From Apostichopus japonicus (Eukaryota; Echinodermata; Holothuroidea; Aspidochirotida; Stichopodidae), in the NCBI RefSeq assembly GCF_037975245.1, contig NC_092562.1, positions 6,120,001 through 6,184,000 of the forward strand: 64,000 bases of DNA. The letters run 5' to 3'. The notes below the pieces were generated by a model. That model saw only the letters and a program-made list of their open reading frames with translations. It did not search any database and was not told the origin of the DNA. Position 1 is the first letter of the stretch. Each line of letters begins with the position of its first letter. The position numbers were made by a program, and so were the translations under genes. This document shows positions 49,655 to 60,625 of this stretch, piece by piece.

Positions 49655-50480
49655 GATGATTATGACTAACTTTCATTAATATCTATTGCTATCTGTACTA
49701 GTGGAAGAAGCAGTTGAAGGTTTTCATAGATTGATCCCTACTGACCCCTAGATGACCCTTAACTAAAATACAAAATACTAAACAGTCAATATGACACACA
49801 TGTCATGGATCAATATCACCAACTTTCATTAACAGCCATTGGTATCTTTAGAAGCATTTTGGATATTATCAAAACAATGACACCTAGGTGAGACTGCATG
49901 GTGGTACCTATAGGGTGTTGAGGATTTTTAGATCAAAGGCCATCATGGGGTCAATCTTAGGGTGAATGCTTCAAATTGCTTGTTCTTGTGCATGGTTCAA
50001 TGGATTTGGATGACACTTGGACACAATATGGTCAAAGGTCATCTAGCTAGATGACCTTTGACCTCAATTGACCAAGCATGCATGATGGTCCACCACCCAT
50101 TGAACCATGCACAAGAACAAGCAATTTGAAGCATTCACCCTAAGATTGACCCCTTGATGGCCTTTGATCTAAAAAATCCTCAACACCCTATAGGTACCAC
50201 CAGTCATAGATGATTATGACTAACTTTCATTAATATCCATTGCTATCTGTAGGAGAAGAATTATTTTGCAGATTTTCACAAATTGACCCCTAGATGACCT
50301 TTGACCTGCAAATCCCAAACATCCTAAATGTCCCCCTACCCAATGACGATTGTGTCCAAGTTTCATCCAAATCCATCAACAGCTGTATGAGAAGAAGCAG
50401 TTTAATTGAACAGACGGACGGATGGATCGAAAGCATGATTACAATAGCTCAATCAACACTTCATGCAGCTGGTATCATCT
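49655..50480. repeat. interspersed repeat block with GACCCCTAGATGACCTTTGACC units
   Basis: TAGATGATTATGACTAACTT recurs in direct orientation at about 49657 and 50208. GACCCCTAGATGACC occurs near 49743 and 50286. The block ends with CATCAACAGCTGTATGAGAA and an ACAGACGGACGGATGG run, a style of repeat often seen in marine invertebrates. No protein is encoded. It contains the palindrome at 49900-50203. Confidence 0.7.
49900..50203. repeat. 304-bp near-perfect palindrome with AGGTCA core
   Basis: Arms of about 104 bp (49900-50003 and 50097-50201) are inverted copies with only two or three differences: GGTGGTACCTATAGGGTGTT at the outer end and CATGGTTCAATGG at the inner end. In the loop a second perfect palindrome lies at 50030-50063, centred on CTAGCTAG and bounded by GGTCAAAGGTCA / TGACCTTTGACC. 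The high arm identity suggests a recent origin or gene conversion. Confidence 0.9.
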
Positions 50481-50872
50481 AAAAATGAAACTTGGATATA
50501 TATTAAAAGAAACAAATTATAGTTTTCCCATCTTTGTGCACCTATGAGATATCACACCGTCTGCTTGTGTCAAGACTGGTTTTCTTTTGATACACATCAT
50601 ATCAACACGAAGGGTTAATATCTCAGAAATGCGCCATTTATTGGTTTGAAATGCATTACTATTCACCCAAAAAATTAAAGTATGCAACCAATATTACATG
50701 TCAAGATTAAATTTATTCTGAAGTAGCCATTTATTAAAATCAATATGAACAAGTTCTGGTTGCTGCAGACTGTTTTCAACTTATAACCAATGTAACTTGA
50801 ATCTGAAAAGCATCTAAAGTTTGAATCTATACCAAGGACATGGTGGTTTTCTGCAATGGTAATATCTATCAT
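50481..50872. other. intergenic AT-rich sequence
   Basis: No recognisable feature. Confidence 0.45.
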
Positions 50873-50898
50873 GTATATATATATATATATATATATAT

Positions 50899-50945
<47 letters not shown>
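50873..50945. repeat. (TA)n microsatellite interrupted once
   Basis: TA tract with a single TCA interruption near 50898-50900. Confidence 0.93.
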
Positions 50946-51014
50946 CACCATAGCATATCAAGTTCAGTAATAGCAGTATAGTGCTCAATACAACAGCAGT
51001 GCAGAGTCATAAAG

Positions 51015-51147
51015 ATATATGTAAAAACACGCTATTCCATTGCGTTGCAACTCAGAGTTGCCTGATGATCACCGCAGTGAAAAGAACTCAATGTGTGCGT
51101 GAAACATTGAATTGCAACGCATTGGAATAGCCTGTTTATACATATAT
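51015..51147. repeat. short palindromic element with hammerhead-like words
   Basis: Termini of about 34 bp are inverted: TATATGTAAAAACACGCTAT at the left, complement TATATGTATAAACAGGCTAT at the right. They continue into GCTATTCCATTGCGTTGCAA / TTGCAACGCATTGGAATAGC. The ~65-bp centre holds a GCAACT-CAG-AGTTGC hairpin directly followed by CTGATGA, and further on GTGAAAC. No coding. Confidence 0.75.
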
Positions 51148-52212
51148 ATCTATATAGATATATAAATATATATCCATCCATCCATCATTACCATTTTCAT
51201 TTCCTCATAGGTTTTAATTGTGCAAATAATTAGTTTGGGGAGCTGAATGAATTAGAACTTAGTATAAAAGTCTCCACACATACTTGTGGATTTACGTCAT
51301 ATATGCTTCGTCAGTGTATCAGCAAAGTACCAGCGCTTAATTCTCATTAAAAAGTTGAATTTGATAACATTTTTGAAAACCATAAAAGTAAAATGGAGCC
51401 ATATAAGCTTGAAATTTATCTATCCGTTGTTTTAGAAGCTGTATGTCAAACTAGAAAATCCAATATTAGCAATGTAGGTATAGCACTAGCATCACTACAC
51501 TCTTTTTGGGCAATTGCTATTGGTTGCTATGGTAACCATTCCCTGTGGATATTTGTTAATAATCTCTCTCAGTAAGTGCAGGTGTTTGTACAATATACAA
51601 TGCTCTTGTATATCTTCCATACAATGATCAGTACTGTGTAAAGCTGACATATTATTTGGTCAATTCTCAGTGTTTACATTTACTGACGGACATTCGCAAA
51701 GGAGCTATAAGCTTATATATATATAGAAAGTAAAGGATTTCGTTCCAACTTAATTGCATATCTAGCTAAATTGCATTTGTAAAGAGGGAGTTAGAATTTT
51801 AATTTATGAATGAGATCAAGCTAACGTAAATTAGCAGTCAAGAAGTTTTAGTCCATGCTCACAATGACAAAGCATTTTCAGGGGAATTTCAACATAGTAC
51901 AATTTTTTGACTTTATTCTGAGATATTTCTCACATAAGAATATAACAATACAGTAATATAAAAAGTGGAATGTCTCACAAAGATTTCTGTGTTGAACTTG
52001 AACACAAATACACCGTTATGCATTCTTGTCTCAATCTATATTTGTTTGATAAAGTGTTGACCTCTTATAATCATAATCGTGTAGTTGACAGATACCAGAC
52101 CTGGTTCCTACTTTAGTTGTATAATATTTACTTATTTGTTCACTTTGATGTTGTTTTTCTTTCTTATTTGACCACTTGTCCAAAACATGGATCCAAAAGC
52201 ACATTGATGATT
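51148..52212. other. intergenic AT-rich sequence
   Basis: The start (51148-51185) is a degenerate TATATC/CCATC simple repeat. No exon recognised. Confidence 0.45.
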
Positions 52213-52221
52213 GAGGAGGGG

Positions 52222-52532
52222 CAGTGGCAAAGCTAGGGGTATTGGTCGGGGGGGGGGGGGGAGAATGGTCACAGATTGGTGCGGAGTGTACAGAAAATTT
52301 TGAGTAAAGATACTCCCTAGATCGCCGGAAATGACCCTATTGCTAATTTGCAGATAATGTGACAAATGTCAATAGGTAGATGAGAGTGCAATAAAAAAGT
52401 CAATAATCACGAATTTAAGTAAAAAGTGGTAAAAAGCTGAAAAGGGCACCAGCAGTCCATTTGAGTCCATCAGGGGTGCAGATGCCCTCCCCCACCCCCC
52501 CCCCCCCTGACTGTATGGACGCTCCACCACTG
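52222..52532. mobile_element. hAT-type non-autonomous element, 311 bp
   Basis: Ends CAGTGGCAAAGC ... GCTCCACCACTG. Flanked by GAGGAGGG (52213-52220, with one extra G before the tip) and GAGGAGGG (52533-52540). It is an inverted, shorter relative of the element at 46871-47258 (shared words GGGTATTGGT, GAAAAGGGCACCAGCAGTCC and ACTCCCTAGATCGCCGGAAA). Confidence 0.9.
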
Positions 52533-52540
52533 GAGGAGGG

Positions 52541-55500
52541 AGACAGAAGATTCTGATCCATGTTCAGTGATGATGAAATTGCCATGCATCCCAAGTGTGG
52601 CCTCATCCTTGTGTCTGGGGATATCCTGAAAATATACTAATTTAAGAAAGGGAAATTCAGAGTTGCAGCTATTGGAAGTATTTTGCCATTTCTGCATATC
52701 ATTTGATGATGGATTGTTTTCCAGTGACCAGATTTCGTGTTCAAAGGAGACAAATTTTTTATTTTTTTTTATTCTTCACCATGATGTTTTTCCAGCATCC
52801 ATGACTTCTATTGATGTGTGAATTTTCTGGTTTCTCCTACTTTAATGCAATTGTGAAACAATAATCTAAAAGAGAGGGAATAAAATTAGAAGTGTAGCAC
52901 GACATAATACCAAACCTTGGTGCACTGGCAGCTACATATGTTACACACCGACAGACTTTATTAACACAAGAATATATAAATTAATTATTGACTCAGCTGC
53001 TTGATCAAGCACATAAGAATTGACACTAGTCAATGCAACTTGGCTTCAAATCAATAACACCCTTGTTTAATTTAAGACCTTGATCTTTCTCTGTATACAA
53101 ATGAGTTCTAAATTATGATGGAAACAACAGACATTTGCAGCATATTAATTGTTTTCTCGATACTGTTGACTTGCATGCTAAATGCTTCATATTTACACAA
53201 TATATCATCAAAACTTAAAATATTTGTATTTGTTTAGATCAAAGTTTTGGTATCATTACCTGGATTTTTCAACCATTCATCATCAATGGATGTATCATAA
53301 CATATTCAGCAAATTGTAAGTTGAACAAACAATTTATTTCTGTCACTGAAGAATAATCTTTCTTCATTCATGAATGGATCGCTTTAAATAATTAATTTAC
53401 TCCTTTTTTGGCTAATTTAGTGTAAATTCTTGCACAACATCTGACTGCATGGGAATATGTTACACAAGATTTGACAGATTGGGAGTTATGAAATATGGAT
53501 AGAACAGCCTGCAGGAGTCAGTTAACCTCAGGATCACAAAGGAATGTTCAATGTTAACAATGCACATTGCTTTGGGTTAATTAATAGTCATTGTTGCACC
53601 GTTTATCAAAATTATGCAATATTTTACACACACTTGGATTAACTGTCCACTCTTAGAGATTTTGAAAGGATACCTAAGGCAAGAAATTCATGTTAATATG
53701 TTGTAGACTGATAGAAAACACTGTGTTTAGGTTGTATTCTTAATTTTTGAGGAATGAATCTTTTAATATCTGGGTCCACCAATTAAAGTGACTTATATAT
53801 ACATTCTAATACACATACCATTAAGGTCAGTCTGTCAAATGCAACACAAAAGTGGAAAAACATAAAAAATTTATGACCACAAATGGCATGTGTCAAGGAC
53901 AAATGTTGTTCAATGTCTTCTAAGGGTGCCCTGTTATTAAATTGAGTTAAAAGGAACATGTTATTAAAATTTATAGAACAATAGATTAACAATTAGGGAT
54001 GCACTGAGGAGCCAACCTCATCATCAGATTAGCCTTAATCTCTAGGTTTCCAGAGATTAAGCATATTTTAAAAGAGAATATCACAAACAACGGAAAGCTA
54101 AAGGCTGCATATTAATTGCCACCGTCCAACAAAGTTGACACATTCCAAATGCTCTTTAATTTTTGTAGTTAAATGCTACCTTTCAAATCCATCCTACCTA
54201 GGCTGAGGTTTGAGGATTTATCATCACCTAACTATGCCAGGTCACATTAACAAGAAGTACAATTAAACCAAAGTAGCTGCATGTTGATTGTTCATTCTTT
54301 GTTATCAAGAATAATTTGGCCAGTCTGCGGGGCTATATGTGTCACATATTATGATTACTGTGTAGTCTATAGCAGTGATTGATTATAGGACTTAATGGAG
54401 TCTGTCAGCCTGTAAAGGAATGCAATCATCAACTGCTTTAAAAAAATCATATTCAACTCAATGGCTTGAAATGTTAATGCGTACATATGTAATTCAACAT
54501 CTCAACAGCAGTATAAATTCTTTTGGCAAAGGCTTGAACTATACATCAGTTAACTATACATCAGTAAACTAGTCACTTAATTGAACGACAGGACAGATCT
54601 CATTTAAGATATCATTCCAACTTTAACATTGCTCAGAGACAGTTGAGTGAACATGAAAAATTCTTCATCAAGATATGACTTAATGGCTTACATAAAAAGT
54701 AATATAACAGAGCCATAAGTTTTGTGAATTAAGAATGGTTCTTTGTGCATATCTATATATTAGAGAAATGTAGGCATGTTGAACACCAACTGTAAAATGC
54801 CAACCACCACGCAAACATTGAGAAAACACTGAAACTTCCATCACTCCCTGCAGACTAGTGTAGATACTTATACACTAATGTCAACATGCATGGGAGGGAG
54901 GGGGGGGGGGTCAAGATCAATATCTTGCCCTCAAATTCCTTGAATAAATATGGTTACTTTTAGTGTATAGATATAACTCCATCACAGTCACCTTGATGGC
55001 AGGGAATTGCTACTCTGCTAAAGTATCAATTCCCCTGCTTTGAGAGGAATCCAAATACATTAGAAACAACAACAAAATCCAAAGACATAACTCTGAGGAA
55101 TGACAACAACAATAATATTGGGGTGATGTGGGGCCAATTAGATTCAAAGCTTCCAGTGCTTTATTCATTTTATGCTAACGTGAAGTATATACTGTATGCA
55201 ACATATGCAATGGCACTGATTAGGTGAAAGCAAAGTAGTTCAAAAGTGAAGTGTCAAACATCAGATAGTATATTAATTGAAAAAAAAAAAATAAATTGAA
55301 ACTAGTAATTCCCACAATTAAACACATCAGAGATAATCAATGGGTTCCTGTTCATAGTCTGGATTGCATAAACAGCTAGTTAAAATGAAAAGACTCATGT
55401 ACAAAGCTGAGTATATGAAATATCCATCTATATTTTGAGCTCTCAACAGTACATACATCATGAAAGAAGGAGTCAGCATCAAGGCATAAAAACAATCAAT

Positions 55501-56897
55501 TAATTGACTATAAAGAAGAAAGAACAAAATTACATTAAATACACACTCAAACGTAACAACTTTGATATTTAAAACTTTATAGTGAAATGTACAGTATGTA
55601 GAACATTTGCTTCAATTTTTCTCAAAGTAATGGGTGATATATGCATTAGTCACGAGTGAGTTGTACTGAATGAAGAAAATATGGACTGTTATACCAAATC
55701 ACTTTCAAAATTGCAAACAAACTTGACAATGAGCCCCATCGGAACTTGACTCATTGAGGGATTTTCACACAGGATTAAAGTGTCATTGAACACAGTAATG
55801 AAAGTTACTGTGCAAGCTAGGTTATTAAGTTGAATAGTTGTGTGAATAAAAGTAATTTTAACATTCAATCAAGAATGAAAGCATTGATGGTACTCATTGC
55901 ATCATTAAGATCAACAGTCCCACTACTAATGCATTATTATTTCATTGATAGGAATAACCAATGTGATACCAACCTCAACAGTCAAACTCAACCTTTCGAC
56001 ACTTAAAAACAATTAGTAAACAAGTTTGATCAAGCGGTGCAGGAGTTAATTGAAGTCCATTTGATTTTTGGGGTTATTTTTTATTGACATTTCCATAATG
56101 ATTTTAACTGTGTTTACGACAAGCTGTCAAAATCTTTATTTGATCCATTTTTTTGTGAGAAAGATGTAGGAGAGTGCCTATAGCTTAGTGTGATAAAATG
56201 CAATCTTATTTTGAGTAATATTCAGTAACTTTAGGAAAAATACTGAACAACCTCAAGAAGCTCCTTCAACACATAACAGATATATCGTTCACTCTGCTCA
56301 GCAATGACTATGCAGAAAATATCAGTGTAAAACACCAAGTCTAATAAAACTGTGGTTGTATTTAAATGCTGAGGTGCCACTTGAGTCAAGTAATGGGAAT
56401 GCCACACAGACAGCAGATATTTGATCTAATTTTGTTCCTCCCACACACAGACTGATGAATTGCTAAATTTCAAGTCAAGTATAGTAATTTGCCTGCTCCA
56501 CGGACATTGCTGTTTTATTCACAAAAGCAAAGTCCATTGGTAATCATAATTTTGATGGCAATGTTATATAAATCAGAAGTATGATGAAATAAGCACTAAA
56601 TCTATGGCAAGCAAGACTACACAAATTTTCATTTTTAGTAATGAAATTGTGTGTACAAGTATTTTATGTGTATGTTTTTGGCTTCTCTGTTTTATATATT
56701 TTGAGCCATGACAACGAAAAGTCACTATTTTATTAAAATGCAATGATAATGTAGTAGCAATGTTATTGAATTTTGTGAAAGGTCTGGTTGTTAGATATTT
56801 GTTGGGTATTATAGGTAAGTGTGATGAAGCATCCAAACTTTCAAGTCACATCCGGGATATTAGTTTACTCTGTAAATCAACCCCATTAGGCAATGAT

Positions 56898-56901
<4 letters not shown>
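52541..56901. other. intergenic AT-rich sequence, 4.4 kb
   Basis: No exon with defensible splice sites, no RNA gene and no transposon ends were recognised. A G10-type run is present at 54901-54910. Minus-strand frames such as 53783-53992 and 56573-56836 are short and unremarkable. Confidence 0.45.
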
Positions 56902-56940
<39 letters not shown>

Positions 56941-57311
56941 GGTTGTCACCACTCCGGGCGGCGCCGGGCGGTGCTACCCAGCTCTCAAAATTTCCGCCCG
57001 GTACTCAAGGTCAATTTCAGCCTTACCACCCGGCACAAATTAGCCTACAGTACCGCTAATAAGTAACTTGGTAAAGATTAGAGGGATTCAGTGCAAAACG
57101 CAGCTTATCTGTAATGAAAAAACAAAGGTATCTCAGGAGAATTTTGAGGATCAAAACCCTTTCTAAATGCCACCATTTTGCATGTAGGCACCATCAGGAT
57201 TTGAAAATTTTTCAAAAGGGGAGGGGGACACCCCCTCCCTTTATACCCCTCCCCCAGGACGCGGATCACTGTCACAAATTACACGGCTCTAAAAATGGTC
57301 TGGTGACAACC

Positions 57312-57342
<31 letters not shown>
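56902..57342. repeat. (TA)n microsatellite split by an insertion
   Basis: TA tract at 56902-56937 resumes at 57315-57342, directly on either side of the hAT-type element at 56938-57314. The original locus was one TA tract. Confidence 0.93.
56938..57314. mobile_element. hAT-type non-autonomous element, 377 bp, in a TA tract
   Basis: 14-bp perfect inverted ends CAGGGTTGTCACCA ... TGGTGACAACCCTG. The flanks are TATATATA on both sides, consistent with an 8-bp duplication but not independent proof in a TA tract. The interior has a GC-rich left part (CCGGGCGGCGCCGGGCGGTG) and the GGGGAGGGGGACACC/CCCTCCC module shared with other elements here. Confidence 0.87.
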
Positions 57343-57350
<8 letters not shown>

Positions 57351-58989
57351 AGAACTTGTAACAGCATGAATTAGAGTACAAGGAGAGTTCCCCTTGCTAC
57401 CAGTGCAAGGCTCTAGCGTGATTACTAGCGCTAGTACCTGTAAACAGAAAATGCACACAGCAAGCTCTAGTACAAATCTGTAAAGGTAAGCACATGTACA
57501 GGCAACCATGCTAGAATACAAGTATGAATATGAATAATCACATGTCTGCTGTAAGCCTATCAAATATCAGGTCCTGGAAAATTAAAGCATTATAAAATCC
57601 CCTTTAAATTTGAATATCATGAGTGACCAAAAATTTTCTATTTTTTTTTGGCATATTGTGGTGCAATGCTGATGAAGATAATAAAGATAAAATTCAAACA
57701 AAGATGATACATAAAGACGAAATTCAGAAGAGTTACATCTACATTTTTATGGTTATATGAACTAAAGTATTAAATTCTACTTACTGCACTGTGATAGGCA
57801 AGAAACATGTTTTAACATGTAAAACAATAATGTATGAGAGGGTAAAGGAGGAATAAAGAGTACATTAATTGGAAACAAATGTGCCCTATGTTAAGGACTT
57901 GATGCCCTTCAGGAATTTTATAGCCAATTGCAATTTCAAAATATGATGTTATATGGTATTCAAACTATCGCCTATACCATACATGTGTTTATTGTATTGC
58001 AATGAATTTCAAGACAAGAGTTCTGGCTGAGTAAGTTAGTATTAACAATTACTGAAGGAATAACACATTCAAGGGAAAGTAAATAAAAAGGTGCAGGGTT
58101 TCCCACTTAATATAGTGGTATTACGATTATTGCATGAATGATATTAGAAAACTTTTACAAATATTATGGACTTATATAAATTTTAGCTACTGTAACTATA
58201 ATACTGCCTCATAGTAAATCTTCCTTTTATTTTACCAATGTTCTAGACATTGTGCACTCTGAATAAAATGTACAGACATTAAACAGTGACTTATATTCAC
58301 ACCAGATCACAGAACAGGTATAAATCATGTGACGTATTAATTATCAATTTTATGCACCAATGATTTACCAGGTTGTGTTACAAAATGAATGGTTTAAGTT
58401 CAGTTTCCCAACCATACAGATTATATCAAGAGATACAGTCGTCCATACCATGGTAAATTAAGCAGCACTATTTTAAGTTGGCAGTCACAGGATCTTGTCG
58501 TAACAGCAGATTAATAAGTCAATCAGTTTTATGATTCAAAAGTAAAGAACATTGCAATTACAGTACTAGTCAATGTAGCGGTTAGAAATGTTAAGGACTA
58601 CAGGTCATTCTTGGAGTGTGCAGAAATAGCACCTGGATTCTCACTTTTGAGATTTCACACAAAAAAAATATGTCCATTTACATACTAGATTTACAGGAAG
58701 TAGTAAGATACATTTAAATGTTTGATACGATGATAAAGAATGTAAGCTCACACTCCTGGTTCAGTTCAACATGTATACGAATGAAAGCCCAGAACGAAGG
58801 TTGTCCATTCAGAAGTGTTTAACTGACAATCTGGGCAGAAGTGTGGTTGTAAATCTGCAGCCAAGTTTTTTTGGCTGTGCTTTTATACTGCACAAATTTC
58901 CAATTTGACACAGTCACCTTATATGGAATTAGGATCTACAACTGTACTGTAACTATCACTAGAGAGAACCAGATACACTCACAAGGCTT
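57343..58989 (-). other. thioredoxin 3' UTR and downstream region
   Basis: Follows the thioredoxin stop codon on the minus strand. A possible polyadenylation signal (AATAAA on the minus strand; TTTATT at 58227-58232) would give a 3' UTR of about 0.75 kb. The rest is AT-rich without a recognisable gene. Confidence 0.4.
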
Positions 58990-59070
58990 TTACTTGTTCT
59001 TAATCTTTTCTGATATGTTGTCGAGTAGTTCCACCAACTTAGTCTTGCTGGCACCAGAAAACTCTCCAAC
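58990..59070 (-). CDS. txn: thioredoxin, last coding exon
   Basis: Thioredoxin is a small cytosolic/nuclear disulfide reductase recycled by thioredoxin reductase and NADPH. This 81-nt phase-0 exon follows the acceptor TTTTTACAACAG (minus strand). It encodes VGEFSGASKTKLVELLDNI, then SEKIKNK and TAA. VGEFSGA.K.KL is the conserved start of the last exon of animal thioredoxin (beta-5 strand and C-terminal helix), and the exon boundary before VGEFSGA is the same as in vertebrate TXN. The C-terminus is a few residues longer and more basic than in mammals. Confidence 0.9.
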   Translation of the reverse strand, partial: VGEFSGASKTKLVELLDNISEKIKNK

Positions 59071-59544
59071 CTGTTGTAAAAACAGAAATTTGTAAAAAAA
59101 TGTAGAAAACATATAAATAATTCATATAGAAACAAAGAAATTTTACAGGCTCTTATTCTTGCTCAACATGTGACAGACTGACCTCTCCAGATTGATAGAT
59201 TGATCAGAGTAATTAACTGTAAAAATAAAAAACATAAAGGAAAAAAGCATGTATGTGCTACCTATAAACACCTTTTCAATGCACCACTGTCATGCATCCC
59301 AAGTAAACTTTGCAAGAGCAAAGAAATTGTTTGCTCGATTCAATCCAGTAACATCAGGATTACAGGTCCTGCAGCTCTGCTCTGTTAATGTAAGGTTGGT
59401 GGTGATCTCAAGCTAGCCATGTCTTTACCATTCAGAAAGGCACAGACTTACTTCTCATTGCACCTGATTTCAAGGTGTCAAGGAAGGAATTTGAAAGCGA
59501 AATTTGGCTATTTGTACATTTACTGCTGTTAAACTAACAGCATG

Positions 59545-59610
59545 CATGGGATTTTGAAAGAACAAGGAGATGTTTGACTAGAACAGCAGGATTCAAACCA
59601 GTGACACATT
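59545..59610 (-). repeat. diverged SINE fragment
   Basis: AAAGAACAAGGAGATGTTTGACTAGAACAGCAGGATT... matches, with changes, AAAGAACAAAGGAATTGATGGCTAGAACAGGATT at 33433-33466. The minus strand holds a B-box-like GGTTTGAATCC. Fragment of the same SINE family, same orientation. Confidence 0.55.
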
Positions 59611-59689
59611 CATTAAACTGCCAATGATACGCCTCAATGCTGAAGTAGACTGTTATCATGGGCATGCTTTACCTCTTGCATATATCACA

Positions 59690-60430
59690 ATGCTACATTT
59701 AATGATGACGTCATCTCTACGTCATCGCCCTCGTAACAGTCCACGCTAGTACCGCGTCCTAATACCAATTTATACACGGTTGTATGGGAACCATCGCCTC
59801 TCACCCCATTCCAATAATACAGTTCTTTATGATTTTGCCGTAACATTGGATTACCTCTTATTTTCATATTCTTACTACGTTCTGTGCATCTCTTCAAGTT
59901 TTGACTGAAGGATATTCAAGTGTTTAGTGACTTTCATTTCATCTAATTACCAAATCACTTCTACTCCAGAATGGACTTTCCTTTTTCCATACCATATGAT
60001 CTGACTTCCATCCAGTGAATTGAAGTGGATCCTGTTATAACTAGTACAACTGTCCTTGGATGAACTTTTAATCATTTATTAATTCCGTGCCGCGCCTTTT
60101 GATGAAGCACTCTTTATCTCAGATCATCGCAAAGGCTAAGCTCTACGACACCATCGAGTTCATCGACTTCAGACCCAGTCTTTATAGATAAGTTATTTAT
60201 TTAAATAACCTGCCTTAAATTAACTGTACCTTTTGTTATTCACTTCCTTGTACCATTCACCTTTATTATCCATAATATTTGTAGAATATAGAAATATTAT
60301 TATTCAATATACCACACGAAACCTCGTCCATCTTTTCTTTTATGCGTTAACTCCCTTGGAAACTCTTTCTACCGGAATACAAATTATTTACATGTCGTTT
60401 CCGTAACATAGACACTGTGAGTAAACAAAC
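59690..60430. other. insertion-like block of distinct composition in the thioredoxin intron
   Basis: It begins with a perfect CRE palindrome GATGACGTCATC (59703-59714) followed by CTACGTCATC, and contains CpG-bearing words (GTACCGCGTCC, GTGCCGCGCC) that are rare in the surrounding intron. Minus-strand open segments (about 59685-59897, and a short one near 60116-60175 with EVDELDGVVELSL) are coding-like but unrecognised. No terminal repeats could be fixed. It may be an LTR-type or other transposon remnant. Confidence 0.35.
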
Positions 60431-60559
60431 CATCCTAAATTTTGCTGTCTATCAATAAATTACAGCATATGATTACATTCATACAACCATTAACAGTACT
60501 TTCAATAATCATTTTTAAAAATATAACCATGAATTTTTTTTTTAAATGCAAAAACCTAC

Positions 60560-60625
60560 CTTTTTTGTCTTATGAAAGAATTGAAATGTTGGCATACAGT
60601 TGATCCCACAAGCTTCAGCTGTCTC
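60560..60625 (-). CDS. txn: thioredoxin, penultimate coding exon
   Basis: A 66-nt, 22-codon phase-0 exon (minus strand) between TGTTATCTCCAG and AAAAAG|GTAGGT. It encodes ETAEACGINCMPTFQFFHKT plus KK. C.[IV].[CAS]MPTFQFF is the thioredoxin beta-4 region with the cis-proline (Pro after Met) that faces the active-site WCGPC. The exon length and both boundaries match the 66-nt exon 4 of vertebrate TXN. The cysteine before MPTF matches the extra structural cysteine of animal thioredoxin 1. The WCGPC exon was not found downstream to 64000. Confidence 0.92.

Larger units (their letters stand above)
59071..60559 (-). other. txn: thioredoxin intron (1.5 kb)
   Basis: A GT-AG intron with donor AAG|GTAGGT and acceptor TTACAACAG on the minus strand. 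It contains a diverged copy of the tRNA-derived SINE tail/head (about 59545-59610) and an unassigned block at 59690-60430. Confidence 0.75.
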
